Below, piece by piece: positions 1 through 5,772 of a stretch of 7,588 nucleotides of DNA. Positions within the stretch are counted from its first letter, which is position 1; each line of letters starts with the position of its first letter. This DNA comes from an uncultured Roseburia sp. GTDB taxonomy: Bacteria > Bacillota > Clostridia > Lachnospirales > Lachnospiraceae. Both the position numbers and the translations under genes were made by a program. Below the pieces are notes generated by a model. It was not told the DNA's origin. It saw nothing but the letters and a program-made list of their open reading frames with translations, and made no database searches. The DNA lies in the NCBI GenBank assembly GCA_946055175.1, contig CAMGET010000055.1:1-7588 (forward strand), given 5' to 3'.

Positions 1-622
1 ATCCTTGGAAATGACCGGTATTTAACTACAGAATTTGGTTTATCGTTGCGTATATTACCATGGCTTAATTGATACAAAACATTTAAATGCCGGTGTGGAT
101 TATGAACAACTGCCCAGGGTGTCTATTATTGTGATTCTACCTTATGATCCGTTTGGACAGAAACGTATGGTATATACCATAAAAAATCAATGTGTAGAAG
201 ACCCGTCCGTGTCCTATGAAGATGGGGCAAGAAAGATTTTTTTGTATACGAAAGGGACAGAAGGAAATCCTAGCCAATCACTTCGCGATATGTTAAAATA
301 TATGGAAGATACGAGACTGGAGAATGTGACAAACGAAGACATTCACAGAATTCATGAATTTGTGGAAAAGGCAAAGCACCGTAAGGAGGTTGGCATCAAT
401 TATATGAAGATGTGGGAAGAAAGGCGTCTCATACAAAGAGAAGCACTTGCAGAAGGAAGAGCAGAAGGAAGAGCAGAAGGAAGAGCAGAGTCTATTGGTG
501 TGGTAATAGAGACCTGCCAGGATTTGCATGAAACGAAAGAAGATACGACAGTCAGACTTGAGAAAAGCTTTAAAATCTCTAAAGAGGAAGCATTGGAATA
601 TATTAAAAAATACTGGAAATAA
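1..622 (+). pseudogene. Rpn/PD-(D/E)XK nuclease family transposase, decayed 3' part
   Basis: This is the C-terminal two thirds of an Rpn-family protein (PD-(D/E)XK nuclease, often annotated as putative transposase). Family-typical segments are the YYHGLID stretch near base 52, the DPFG segment near 147, a KIFLYTKG strand near 233, and a charged C-terminal tail with AEGR repeats. An open frame can start only at TTG 35, which has no ribosome binding site. Reading the same frame upstream gives SLEMTGI, then TAA at 23-25, then LQNLVYRC. Placed against my memory of the family, this aligns without gaps to the (V/I)EMQ catalytic strand and the following NLPKR-type segment, so the stop lies inside the conserved nuclease domain and the Gln after EM is replaced by Thr. 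The 5' part is outside the window. Most likely a dead copy; a truncated protein from 35 cannot be excluded. Confidence 0.65.
449..490 (+). repeat. 12-bp tandem repeat coding for AEGR
   Basis: Three perfect copies of gcagaaggaaga (449-460, 461-472, 473-484) are followed by a half copy, gcagag. They encode AEGR-AEGR-AEGR-AE in the tail of the Rpn-family relic. Short EG-rich tandem repeats at this place are common in the family and vary in copy number through replication slippage. Confidence 0.9.
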
Positions 623-629
623 CTGTAAA

Positions 630-660
630 GGCCTCTCATCGAAAGGTGGGAGGTATTTTA
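630..660 (+). terminator. Probable Rho-independent terminator after the Rpn-family relic
   Basis: A 9-bp stem is formed by cctctcatc (632-640) and ggtgggagg (645-653), with two G-T wobbles and a GAAA tetraloop, followed by the T-rich tatttta. It begins eight bases after the TAA of the Rpn-family frame and separates that frame from the acetyltransferase gene. The T-tract is short and interrupted, so termination may be partial. Confidence 0.6.
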
Positions 661-685
661 GCGCATTTTGGAAAAGGGAGTAGTC

Positions 686-1120
686 ATGATAGATAGAGCG
701 AAAAAAGAAGACATAGAAGCGTTGGCACAGATGGCAGTAAAGATGTGGGAAAATCATACAAAGGAAGAGTTGACAGAAGAATTTGGACAGATAATGGAAA
801 ACGGCGAAAGTGCATTCTTTCTGGTTAAAGTAGAGAATCAGCCCATTGGTTTTGCACAATGTCAGCTGCGCCATGAATATGTGGAAGGCACGGATAGTAG
901 CCCGGTTGGTTATTTAGAAGGAATTTTTGTGGAGGAAGCATACAGAAAATACGGTTATGCAAAGCAGATGTTGCAGGCTTGTGAAACTTGGGCGAAAGAA
1001 CAGGGATGTACGGAATTTGCAAGTGATTGTGAGCTTACGAATACGGAAAGCCTGCATTTTCATTTAAATGTTGGATTTGAGGAAGCAAACCGTATCATTT
1101 GTTTTAAAAAAAAGATTTAG
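686..1120 (+). CDS. GNAT N-acetyltransferase, AAC(6')-like
   Basis: A 144-residue Gcn5-related acetyltransferase that should transfer acetyl from acetyl-CoA to an amine. The start is taken at ATG 686 because AAGGGAG (674-680) sits five bases upstream; the frame extends to TTG 668 without a second site. The acetyl-CoA pyrophosphate-binding loop is R87-K-Y-G90-Y-A92, fitting (R/Q)xxGx(G/A). Before it come GFAQCQLRHEYVEG (55-68) and SSPVGYLEGIFVEE (71-84); after it come FASDCEL (111-117) and HFHLNVGFEEANRIICF (124-140). This pattern is what I recall for aminoglycoside 6'-N-acetyltransferases of the AAC(6')-I type, and the size matches that group. Whether aminoglycosides are its real substrate cannot be read from sequence. 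It shares a transcription unit with the next gene, which starts 15 bases after its stop. Confidence 0.85.
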   Translation: MIDRAKKEDIEALAQMAVKMWENHTKEELTEEFGQIMENGESAFFLVKVENQPIGFAQCQLRHEYVEGTDSSPVGYLEGIFVEEAYRKYGYAKQMLQACETWAKEQGCTEFASDCELTNTESLHFHLNVGFEEANRIICFKKKI

Positions 1121-1135
1121 AGGGGAGAAAATTAG

Positions 1136-1510
1136 ATGATAGACGAAAAGGCATTAGTGGAATTTGTGGAACCATATTATAAAGAGAAAGATATCATGCA
1201 CAATATGTGGCACATCGAATTGGTAAAAAAGCAGATGGATAAAATTTTGTCTGTCAGTCATTATGAAGTGGATTACAAAAGTCTCCTATTAGCGATGTAT
1301 TTCCACGGTTTTATCTATAAAGAGGAACAGAAGATAAGAGCATGGCTTGATGAGCAGAATTATGATGAGGAACAAATCAAAAAAATCGTTCAAATCGCAT
1401 GGGAGTCACAGCGAAGTGAAGTGCCGGAGACGATTCCGCTATGCGAAGAAATGAATGCCTACACAAATAAATTCTTTAGAGAACTTATAGATGACATTTT
1501 CCTTGACTAG
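1136..1510 (+). CDS. HD-type phosphohydrolase-like protein, apparently shortened
   Basis: A 124-residue soluble protein starting at ATG 1136, with AGGGGAG (1121-1127) eight bases upstream. The N-terminal part fits HD-superfamily proteins: MHNMWHIELV (21-30) offers His22 and His26, and AMYFHGFIY (53-61) stands where the HD dyad is expected, but with Gly58 in place of Asp. AWESQRSEVPETI (88-100) is also family-like. Relatives I recall are around 200 residues or more and continue after the PET motif with a His-Asp-containing segment such as KILHDAH. Here the text jumps to PLCEEMNAYTNKFFREL, which resembles the C-terminal tail of the same family. An internal deletion that kept the frame is therefore likely. 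With the second metal-ligand region missing, phosphohydrolase activity is doubtful. Translationally linked to the acetyltransferase upstream. Confidence 0.65.
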   Translation: MIDEKALVEFVEPYYKEKDIMHNMWHIELVKKQMDKILSVSHYEVDYKSLLLAMYFHGFIYKEEQKIRAWLDEQNYDEEQIKKIVQIAWESQRSEVPETIPLCEEMNAYTNKFFRELIDDIFLD

Positions 1511-1531
1511 TTATATGGTTTCATTTATTAT
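1503..1531 (+). promoter_or_regulatory. Sigma-A-type promoter ahead of the small ORF
   Basis: A -35 box TTGACT (1503-1508) and a -10 box TATTAT (1526-1531) are separated by exactly 17 bases; each matches consensus at five of six positions. The -35 box overlaps the stop codon of the HD-type gene. The predicted start near 1538 lies about 15 bases before the strong ribosome binding site at 1553. It would drive the small ORF and, by read-through, mgtE. Confidence 0.6.
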
Positions 1532-1552
1532 AAATGAAGAATTAAAAAATTC
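1520..1552 (+). repeat. Two adjacent perfect palindromes across the promoter
   Basis: The first is ttcattta (1520-1527), spacer tta, taaatgaa (1531-1538), covering the -10 box and the expected transcription start. The second is gaatt (1539-1543), spacer aaaa, aattc (1548-1552), ending just before the ribosome binding site. Their position fits an operator or an RNA element controlling initiation, but AT-rich DNA makes short palindromes easily, so function is inferred only from placement. Confidence 0.45.
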
Positions 1553-1566
1553 AGGAGGTGAAGAAT

Positions 1567-1656
1567 ATGGACAGTTGCGATAGTACGGGACGAAGTAGTT
1601 ATTGCGGTGAAAACGTAAGAAAACGAAAAACGCAGTTGTCTGTGAAACTTCACTAG
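1567..1656 (+). CDS. Small ORF, 29 residues, possible leader peptide
   Basis: ATG 1567 is preceded by AGGAGGTG (1553-1560) with a six-base spacer, among the strongest ribosome binding sites in the window. The reading frame gives 29 residues beginning MDSCDSTGRSSYCGENV and ending RKRKTQLSVKLH: two cysteines and an acidic, Ser-rich first half, then a basic second half. There is no membrane segment and no family I recognise. Its own promoter lies upstream, and a terminator hairpin starts within its last codons (1630) and ends after its stop, so ribosome position could affect hairpin formation. This fits either a tiny stand-alone gene or a leader peptide controlling read-through into mgtE. Alternatively it is the start of a decayed gene. 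Coding status is unproven. Confidence 0.45.
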   Translation: MDSCDSTGRSSYCGENVRKRKTQLSVKLH

Positions 1657-1672
1657 AATTGCGTTATTTTTT
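1630..1672 (+). terminator. Rho-independent terminator/attenuator before mgtE
   Basis: The outer stem pairs acgcagtt (1630-1637) with aattgcgt (1657-1664), eight pairs with one G-T. An inner stem pairs gtga with tcac around aact, and ttattttttc follows the stem. It overlaps the last nine codons of the small ORF and lies about 120 bases before the mgtE start, a geometry typical of attenuators. Confidence 0.7.
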
Positions 1673-1683
1673 CGATGCCTTTT

Positions 1684-1759
1684 GCACCGCAGGAATTCCT
1701 ATACTACACAGCAGGTAATGAGCAGCTTACTTAAGGAATTACGGAAGCGGTGTATTTTT
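1684..1759 (+). other. Foldable leader segment upstream of mgtE
   Basis: The closing helix gcaccgc (1684-1690) with gcggtgt (1747-1753) encloses a second helix, aattcct (1694-1700) with aggaatt (1734-1740), and an apical helix aggtaa with ttactt. The right arm of the closing helix is followed by attttt (1754-1759), so the whole could act as a second terminator-like or regulatory fold. I could not match it to a riboswitch I know, including the M-box found before many Mg2+ transporter genes. A possible -10 hexamer TATACT lies at 1700-1705 but has no convincing -35 box. Confidence 0.4.
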
Positions 1760-1793
1760 GTGCCCAAATTTAGGGCGGAAATGGAGGCATTTT

Positions 1794-3188
1794 ATGGAGA
1801 AAAAAATATTAAAAGAACCACATTTTGTGGAAGAAGTGCTTGCTTTATTTCGAAGTGGCATGCCAAAAGAACAATTATTAGATGAACTTTCTAATTATCA
1901 CGAGAATGATATTGCGGGAGCAATCGAACAACTAATTCCGGAAGAAAGAAAAGCGATTTATCCGGTTTTGGGACCGGAGCTGATATCTGAAATTTTTGCT
2001 TATATTGAAGACCCGGATATCTATTTGGCTGAATTAAATATTGAAAATGCAGCTGAAATCATCTCAAACATGGACTCGGATGATGCGGTTGATGTGATTG
2101 AGGAGATGGATGATGAAGTCGGACAACAAATTGTGGAGCTCCTCAATGAGGAAACAGGACGGGATGTACGCTTAATTTTGTCTTATGAGGATGATGAAAT
2201 AGGCAGTAAGATGACCACGAACTTTATTCAGATAGCAAAGCATCTTAGCATTAAACAGGCGATGCATGAACTTGTCCGGCAGGCTGGGGAAAACGACAAT
2301 ATCTCGACGATTTATGCAGTTGATGATAAACAGCATTTTTATGGAGCAATTGATTTAAAGGATTTAATTATAGCGAGAGAAGGAACGGATATTGAAGATT
2401 TAATCAGTACCTCTTATCCGTTTGTAAATGATCATGAAAAAATCAGCGACTGTATTGAGAGAATCAAAGAATATGCGGAGGATTCAATACCGGTTGTTTC
2501 AGAAGAAGGAAAGATACTGGGAGTCATTACGGCGCAGGATATCGTAGAAGTAGTAGATGAAGAGATGGGAGAAGATTATGCAAAGCTGGCAGGTTTGACA
2601 GCGGAAGAAGATTTGCAGGAAACGACTATGCAAAGTATGAAAAAAAGACTTCCATGGTTGATTGTATTGCTTTTTCTGGGAATGGCTGTTTCCTCTGTTG
2701 TCGGTATTTTTGAAACAGTTGTAGCGGTTCTGCCGATTGTGATTTGCTTTCAGTCGCTGATACTTGATATGGCGGGAAATGTTGGAACACAGTCTCTTGC
2801 TGTTACGATTCGTGTCCTTATGGACGAAAATCTAACGGTAACGCAGAAAATTGGGTTGGTTTTTAAAGAGATACGGGTAGGTTTTTCGGGCGGATTGTTT
2901 TTAGGAACGCTTGCTTTTGTATTTATCGGATTATACATTTGGCTGCTGAAACAGAATCCGGCAGGAACTTCCTTTTTAATATCAGGCTGTGTTGGGGTAT
3001 CCTTACTGGTGGCAATGATTATTTCAAGTATGGTTGGAACGTTGATTCCATTGTTTTTTCATAAAATTAATATAGATCCGGCGGTTGCTTCCGGACCGTT
3101 AATTACGACCGTTAATGATTTTGTCGCAGTCATTACGTATTATGGGCTGGCGTGGGCGCTGCTAATAAATGTATTTCATTTGGCATAA
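1794..3188 (+). CDS. mgtE: MgtE-type magnesium transporter
   Basis: A 464-residue channel-like Mg2+ transporter of the plasma membrane, normal length for MgtE. The start at ATG 1794 is chosen for GGAGG (1783-1787) six bases upstream; TTG 1758 is in frame but has no site. Residues about 10-130 form the acidic cytosolic MgtE N domain, with repeated segments such as DSDDAVDVIEEMDDE (94-108). Residues about 135-255 are the paired CBS domains (SKMTTN at 138; IPVVSEEGKILGVIT at 232), which bind Mg2+ in the family and close the pore when Mg2+ is high. From about 286 follow five membrane segments, with the conserved DMAGNVGTQSL (325-335) and GPLITTVNDFV (434-444), the latter carrying the pore Asp442. 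The structured leader upstream suggests control at RNA level. The recombinase gene follows after 32 bases with no terminator between, so the two may be co-transcribed. Confidence 0.93.
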   Translation: MEKKILKEPHFVEEVLALFRSGMPKEQLLDELSNYHENDIAGAIEQLIPEERKAIYPVLGPELISEIFAYIEDPDIYLAELNIENAAEIISNMDSDDAVDVIEEMDDEVGQQIVELLNEETGRDVRLILSYEDDEIGSKMTTNFIQIAKHLSIKQAMHELVRQAGENDNISTIYAVDDKQHFYGAIDLKDLIIAREGTDIEDLISTSYPFVNDHEKISDCIERIKEYAEDSIPVVSEEGKILGVITAQDIVEVVDEEMGEDYAKLAGLTAEEDLQETTMQSMKKRLPWLIVLLFLGMAVSSVVGIFETVVAVLPIVICFQSLILDMAGNVGTQSLAVTIRVLMDENLTVTQKIGLVFKEIRVGFSGGLFLGTLAFVFIGLYIWLLKQNPAGTSFLISGCVGVSLLVAMIISSMVGTLIPLFFHKINIDPAVASGPLITTVNDFVAVITYYGLAWALLINVFHLA

Positions 3189-3220
3189 ACTGATATAAAG
3201 GAAAAAAAAGGGGTATGCCC

Positions 3221-4084
3221 ATGCAGCGGGTGGCGATTTATAACCGATGCAGTACCGAAGAAGAAGCACAGAAGAATGCCTTAGAGGTGCAGGCGGCGGA
3301 AAGTTTAGAACTGGTAGAAACCAAAAAAGAGGAAGGCTGGGTGATTGTGGCACAGTATGTGGAACTGGAATCCGGGACTTCCACGAAAAAGCGCAGGGAA
3401 TATTTAAAGATCGTGGAAGATATCAGGCAGAATAAGTTTGATATTATTGTGGTGAAATCTATTGATCGGTTGGCACGGAATGCGAAAGACTGGTATCTGT
3501 TTTTGGATTGTCTGATGAAGCATAATACCAGACTCTATCTGTATCTGGAGCGGAAGTTTTATCAGTCAGAGGATGCACTGGTGACAGGGATAAAAGCCAT
3601 TCTAGCGGAAGAGTTCAGCAAAGAGCTTTCTGCAAAAATCAAAAATGCGCATAGAAGACGCCAAATGAAGCAGAGTGGCTTGAATATTACAAGAGAAATG
3701 TTTGGCTGGAATAAAATAGGCAAAGATGTTTTTGAACGGAATGAAAAGGAAGCTGCTTATTTTAGGCTGGCGTGTCAGCTGGCTGAGGCGGGCTGCGGAT
3801 TCCGTAAGATAAGCAATGCCTTATATGAGGCAGGTGCAAGAAGCAAAAACGGCGGCAGAATTTCCGAAGTGCAGTGGAGAAATATGCTCCGCTCGCCAAG
3901 AGCTTATGGCACCATGGTTTTACATAAAAGAGAATATGATTTTGTTCGAAAAGAAACAAAAAAATTGCCGGAAGAGGAATGGATTTTTATCGAAAATGCG
4001 CTTCCGGCTCTTATTTCGTGGGAATACTATGAAAAGATACAAAGAATTTTAAATGACAGGGCAAAAAAGTATAAACATCTGTAA
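3221..4084 (+). CDS. Serine recombinase (large type), C-terminally truncated
   Basis: A 287-residue site-specific recombinase. ATG 3221 is preferred over ATG 3215 because the AGGGG ending at 3213 has a seven-base spacer to it and none to the other; MQRVAIYNRCST is also the usual family start. Residues 1-145 are the resolvase catalytic domain: YNRCS with nucleophile Ser11, the KSIDRLARN active-site segment (79-87), and KAILAEEFSKELSAKIK (125-141) ending in the linking helix. Residues about 150-275 match the Recombinase DNA-binding domain (FGWNKIGKD, VQWRNMLRSPRAYGT, PEEEWIFIENALP). Full-size relatives I recall go on for roughly 200 residues with a zinc ribbon and coiled coil; here the frame stops at 4082-4084. 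The stop is made of bases that belong, in another frame, to the PBP sequence. So the gene is probably cut by a junction. The truncated protein keeps its active site, but synapsis control would be affected. Confidence 0.85.
   Translation: MQRVAIYNRCSTEEEAQKNALEVQAAESLELVETKKEEGWVIVAQYVELESGTSTKKRREYLKIVEDIRQNKFDIIVVKSIDRLARNAKDWYLFLDCLMKHNTRLYLYLERKFYQSEDALVTGIKAILAEEFSKELSAKIKNAHRRRQMKQSGLNITREMFGWNKIGKDVFERNEKEAAYFRLACQLAEAGCGFRKISNALYEAGARSKNGGRISEVQWRNMLRSPRAYGTMVLHKREYDFVRKETKKLPEEEWIFIENALPALISWEYYEKIQRILNDRAKKYKHL
4068..4084. other. Recombinase/PBP junction, candidate att site
   Basis: Recombinase similarity ends near DRAKKYKHL, and PBP similarity begins at TGT AAC CCG (4080-4088), the C-N-P of the SCNPVF segment. 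The codon before the Cys is ATC (Ile) where the active-site Ser of SxN is expected, so the breakpoint lies at or just before 4079. A junction between a recombinase gene end and a split target gene is where an attL or attR core would lie. The other half-site is not in the window, so no core repeat can be shown. Confidence 0.5.
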
Positions 4085-4712
4085 CCCGGTTTTTATGGAA
4101 TTGGGAGAGCGGCTTGGCAGCGAAACCTTTTATCAGTATTTCAGACAGTTTGGTCTGCTTTCAAAAACAAATATTGATTTACCTGGGGAAGCAATAACGA
4201 TTATGCATAAAGTAGATAATATCGGCCCCGTAGAATTGGCGACCATTTCCTTCGGGCAATCCTTTCAGATTACACCAATCCAATTATGCACCACGGTTTC
4301 TTCCATTATTAACGGCGGCAATCGTGTGACACCGCATTTCGGTGTCCAGGTGCAGACACCCGAAGGAGAGATAGTGGAAAAATTTACCTACCAAACTGTA
4401 GAGGGAATCTGCAGCGAGGAGACCAGTGCGACCATGCGGATGCTATTAGAAAAGGTGGTTTCTGAGGGAACCGGTAAGAATGCAAAAATGGAAGGCTTTG
4501 AAATCGGCGGGAAAACAGCCACTTCCCAGACACTGCCAAGAAGTCAAAACCGTTATATTTCTTCCTTCCTCGGATTCGCGCCGGCAAGCGATCCAAAAGT
4601 GCTGGTATTGGTAATTATTGACAATCCGGAGGGAGTTTATTATGGTGGTACCATTGCAGCTCCGGTGGCAAAAGAAATCTTTGAAAACATTTTGCCTTAC
4701 CTTGATAAATGA
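4080..4712 (+). pseudogene. Class B penicillin-binding protein (SpoVD/FtsI type), 3' part only
   Basis: These 210 residues are the C-terminal half of a peptidoglycan transpeptidase domain. They begin inside the SxN active-site motif (CNPVFMELGERLG) and continue with the TNIDLPGEA and ISFGQSFQITPIQL segments. KTA, in GGKTATSQ (KTA at 4512-4520), stands at the place of the KTG motif; the end is YYGGTIAAPVAKEIFENILPYL. The membrane anchor, pedestal and the SxxK serine region are absent. An ATG at 4053 opens this frame but lies within the recombinase gene, has no ribosome binding site, and adds nine unrelated residues. The place directly before mraY-murD-ftsW/spoVE is the spoVD/pbp slot of the dcw cluster. 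SpoVD makes spore cortex peptidoglycan and FtsI the septum; because a split essential ftsI would not be tolerated without a second copy, SpoVD is the likelier identity. The 5' part must lie elsewhere. Confidence 0.8.
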
Positions 4713-4730
4713 ATAAAAATAACGTATACT
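4702..4730 (+). promoter_or_regulatory. Promoter for mraY-murD-ftsW
   Basis: TTGATA (4702-4707) and TATACT (4725-4730) are separated by 17 bases, each one mismatch from the sigma-A consensus. The -35 box lies in the last codons of the PBP fragment. It gives the downstream wall-synthesis genes their own transcription, independent of the interrupted gene. Confidence 0.7.
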
Positions 4731-4760
4731 AAGTTCAGTCTACAAACGAGAAAATAAAAT

Positions 4761-4782
4761 ATAAGACCGTTTTGTGTCTTAT
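4761..4782 (+). other. Stem-loop in the mraY 5' leader
   Basis: A perfect 7-bp stem, ataagac (4761-4767) with gtcttat (4776-4782), has an eight-base loop. It ends nine bases before the mraY ribosome binding site and is not followed by a T-tract, so it is not a standard terminator. It could protect the transcript or tune translation; this rests only on the base pairing. Confidence 0.4.
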
Positions 4783-4802
4783 TGAAAGGCAGGGAAAAGC
4801 TT

Positions 4803-5756
4803 ATGAAATATGATGTAGTGATTCCGGTAATGATTGCATTTGCAATCAGTGCAGTATTAGGACCGATTGTGATTCCGTTTTTACGCCGGCTTAAGGTTGG
4901 TCAGACAGAGCGTAAGGAATTAGAGTCGCATTTAAAGAAAAACGGTACTCCTACCATGGGTGGTTTAATGATATTGGCAAGTATCATCATCACTTCCCTC
5001 TTTTATATGAAGGATTATCCTAAGATTATTCCGATTCTTTTTATGACAGTTGGCTTCGGAATTATCGGATTTTTAGATGATTTTTTAAAAGTTGTTTTAC
5101 GCCGCTCTGACGGGTTACTTCCATGGCAGAAGATGTTAGGACAGATTTTGGTGACTACTGTTTTTGCCGTATACATGGTCCGTTATTCTGGAATATCACT
5201 TACCATGCTGATTCCGTTTTCAAACGGATTATACTTAAACCTGGGCTGGTTTGCGATTCCGCTTTTATATGTGGCAGTCATCGGGACAGTAAATGGTGTC
5301 AATTTTACAGATGGTTTAGATGGTCTGGCCTCCAGTGTTACAGTCATTGTGGCAACTTTTTTCTCCGTAGTGGCGATTGGAACCAATGCCGGTATTGAAC
5401 CGATTACTTGTGCAGTAGTAGGTGCATTGTTAGGGTTCTTATTATTTAATGTTTACCCGGCAAGTGTGTTTATGGGTGACACCGGCTCGCTAGCACTCGG
5501 AGGATTTGTAGTGGCAACCGCATATATGATGCAGATGCCGCTGTTTATCATTATTGTTGGGTTGATTTATCTTGTCGAAGTGCTTTCTGTTATCATACAG
5601 GTTACTTATTTTAAAAGGACCGGGGGCAAACGTATTTTCCGTATGGCACCGATTCATCATCACTTTGAACTGGGTGGATGGTCCGAAACCAGAGTAGTAG
5701 CCGTATTTTCAATTGTAACAGCATTGCTTTGCATGCTTGCATTGCTTGCTTTATAG
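4803..5756 (+). CDS. mraY: Phospho-N-acetylmuramoyl-pentapeptide-transferase
   Basis: A 317-residue polytopic membrane enzyme that moves phospho-MurNAc-pentapeptide from UDP to undecaprenyl phosphate, making lipid I, the first membrane step of peptidoglycan synthesis. ATG 4803 is chosen over TTG 4782 because AGGGAA (4791-4796) is seven bases upstream. Visible signatures are TPTMGG (49-54), the LDD Mg2+/catalytic pair (Asp92, Asp93), NFTDGLDG (167-174), FMGDTGS (223-229) and the PIHHHFE loop (284-289). About ten hydrophobic segments are spread over the whole length, as usual for MraY. Length is normal and nothing is missing. It is the first complete gene of the wall cluster after the promoter at 4702-4730, and murD begins 16 bases after its stop. 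Confidence 0.97.
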   Translation: MKYDVVIPVMIAFAISAVLGPIVIPFLRRLKVGQTERKELESHLKKNGTPTMGGLMILASIIITSLFYMKDYPKIIPILFMTVGFGIIGFLDDFLKVVLRRSDGLLPWQKMLGQILVTTVFAVYMVRYSGISLTMLIPFSNGLYLNLGWFAIPLLYVAVIGTVNGVNFTDGLDGLASSVTVIVATFFSVVAIGTNAGIEPITCAVVGALLGFLLFNVYPASVFMGDTGSLALGGFVVATAYMMQMPLFIIIVGLIYLVEVLSVIIQVTYFKRTGGKRIFRMAPIHHHFELGGWSETRVVAVFSIVTALLCMLALLAL

Positions 5757-5772
5757 AAGTCGGAGGCAGTTT

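Noticed and set aside
449..490. CRISPR-like or intergenic repeat array
   Set aside because: The 12-bp units are contiguous, in frame, and encode the AEGR tail typical of the Rpn family.
293..874. Minus-strand 193-residue ORF
   Set aside because: It runs opposite the Rpn relic, the terminator and the acetyltransferase, is rich in Phe/Cys/Leu as expected from antisense reading, and shows no family motif.
1540..1793. M-box (ykoK) Mg2+ riboswitch before mgtE
   Set aside because: None of the conserved M-box segments I know could be located in the leader.
1682..1885. 67-residue ORF overlapping the mgtE start
   Set aside because: It has no ribosome binding site, runs through the leader fold and overlaps mgtE in another frame.
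3189..3220. Terminator or element left end between mgtE and the recombinase
   Set aside because: The 32 bases contain only an A-rich stretch and the ribosome binding site; no inverted repeat or T-tract is present.
4053..4712. Complete 219-residue PBP-like gene starting at ATG 4053
   Set aside because: No ribosome binding site, the first nine codons are recombinase DNA in another frame, and the SxxK half of the domain is missing; it is the 3' part of a split gene.
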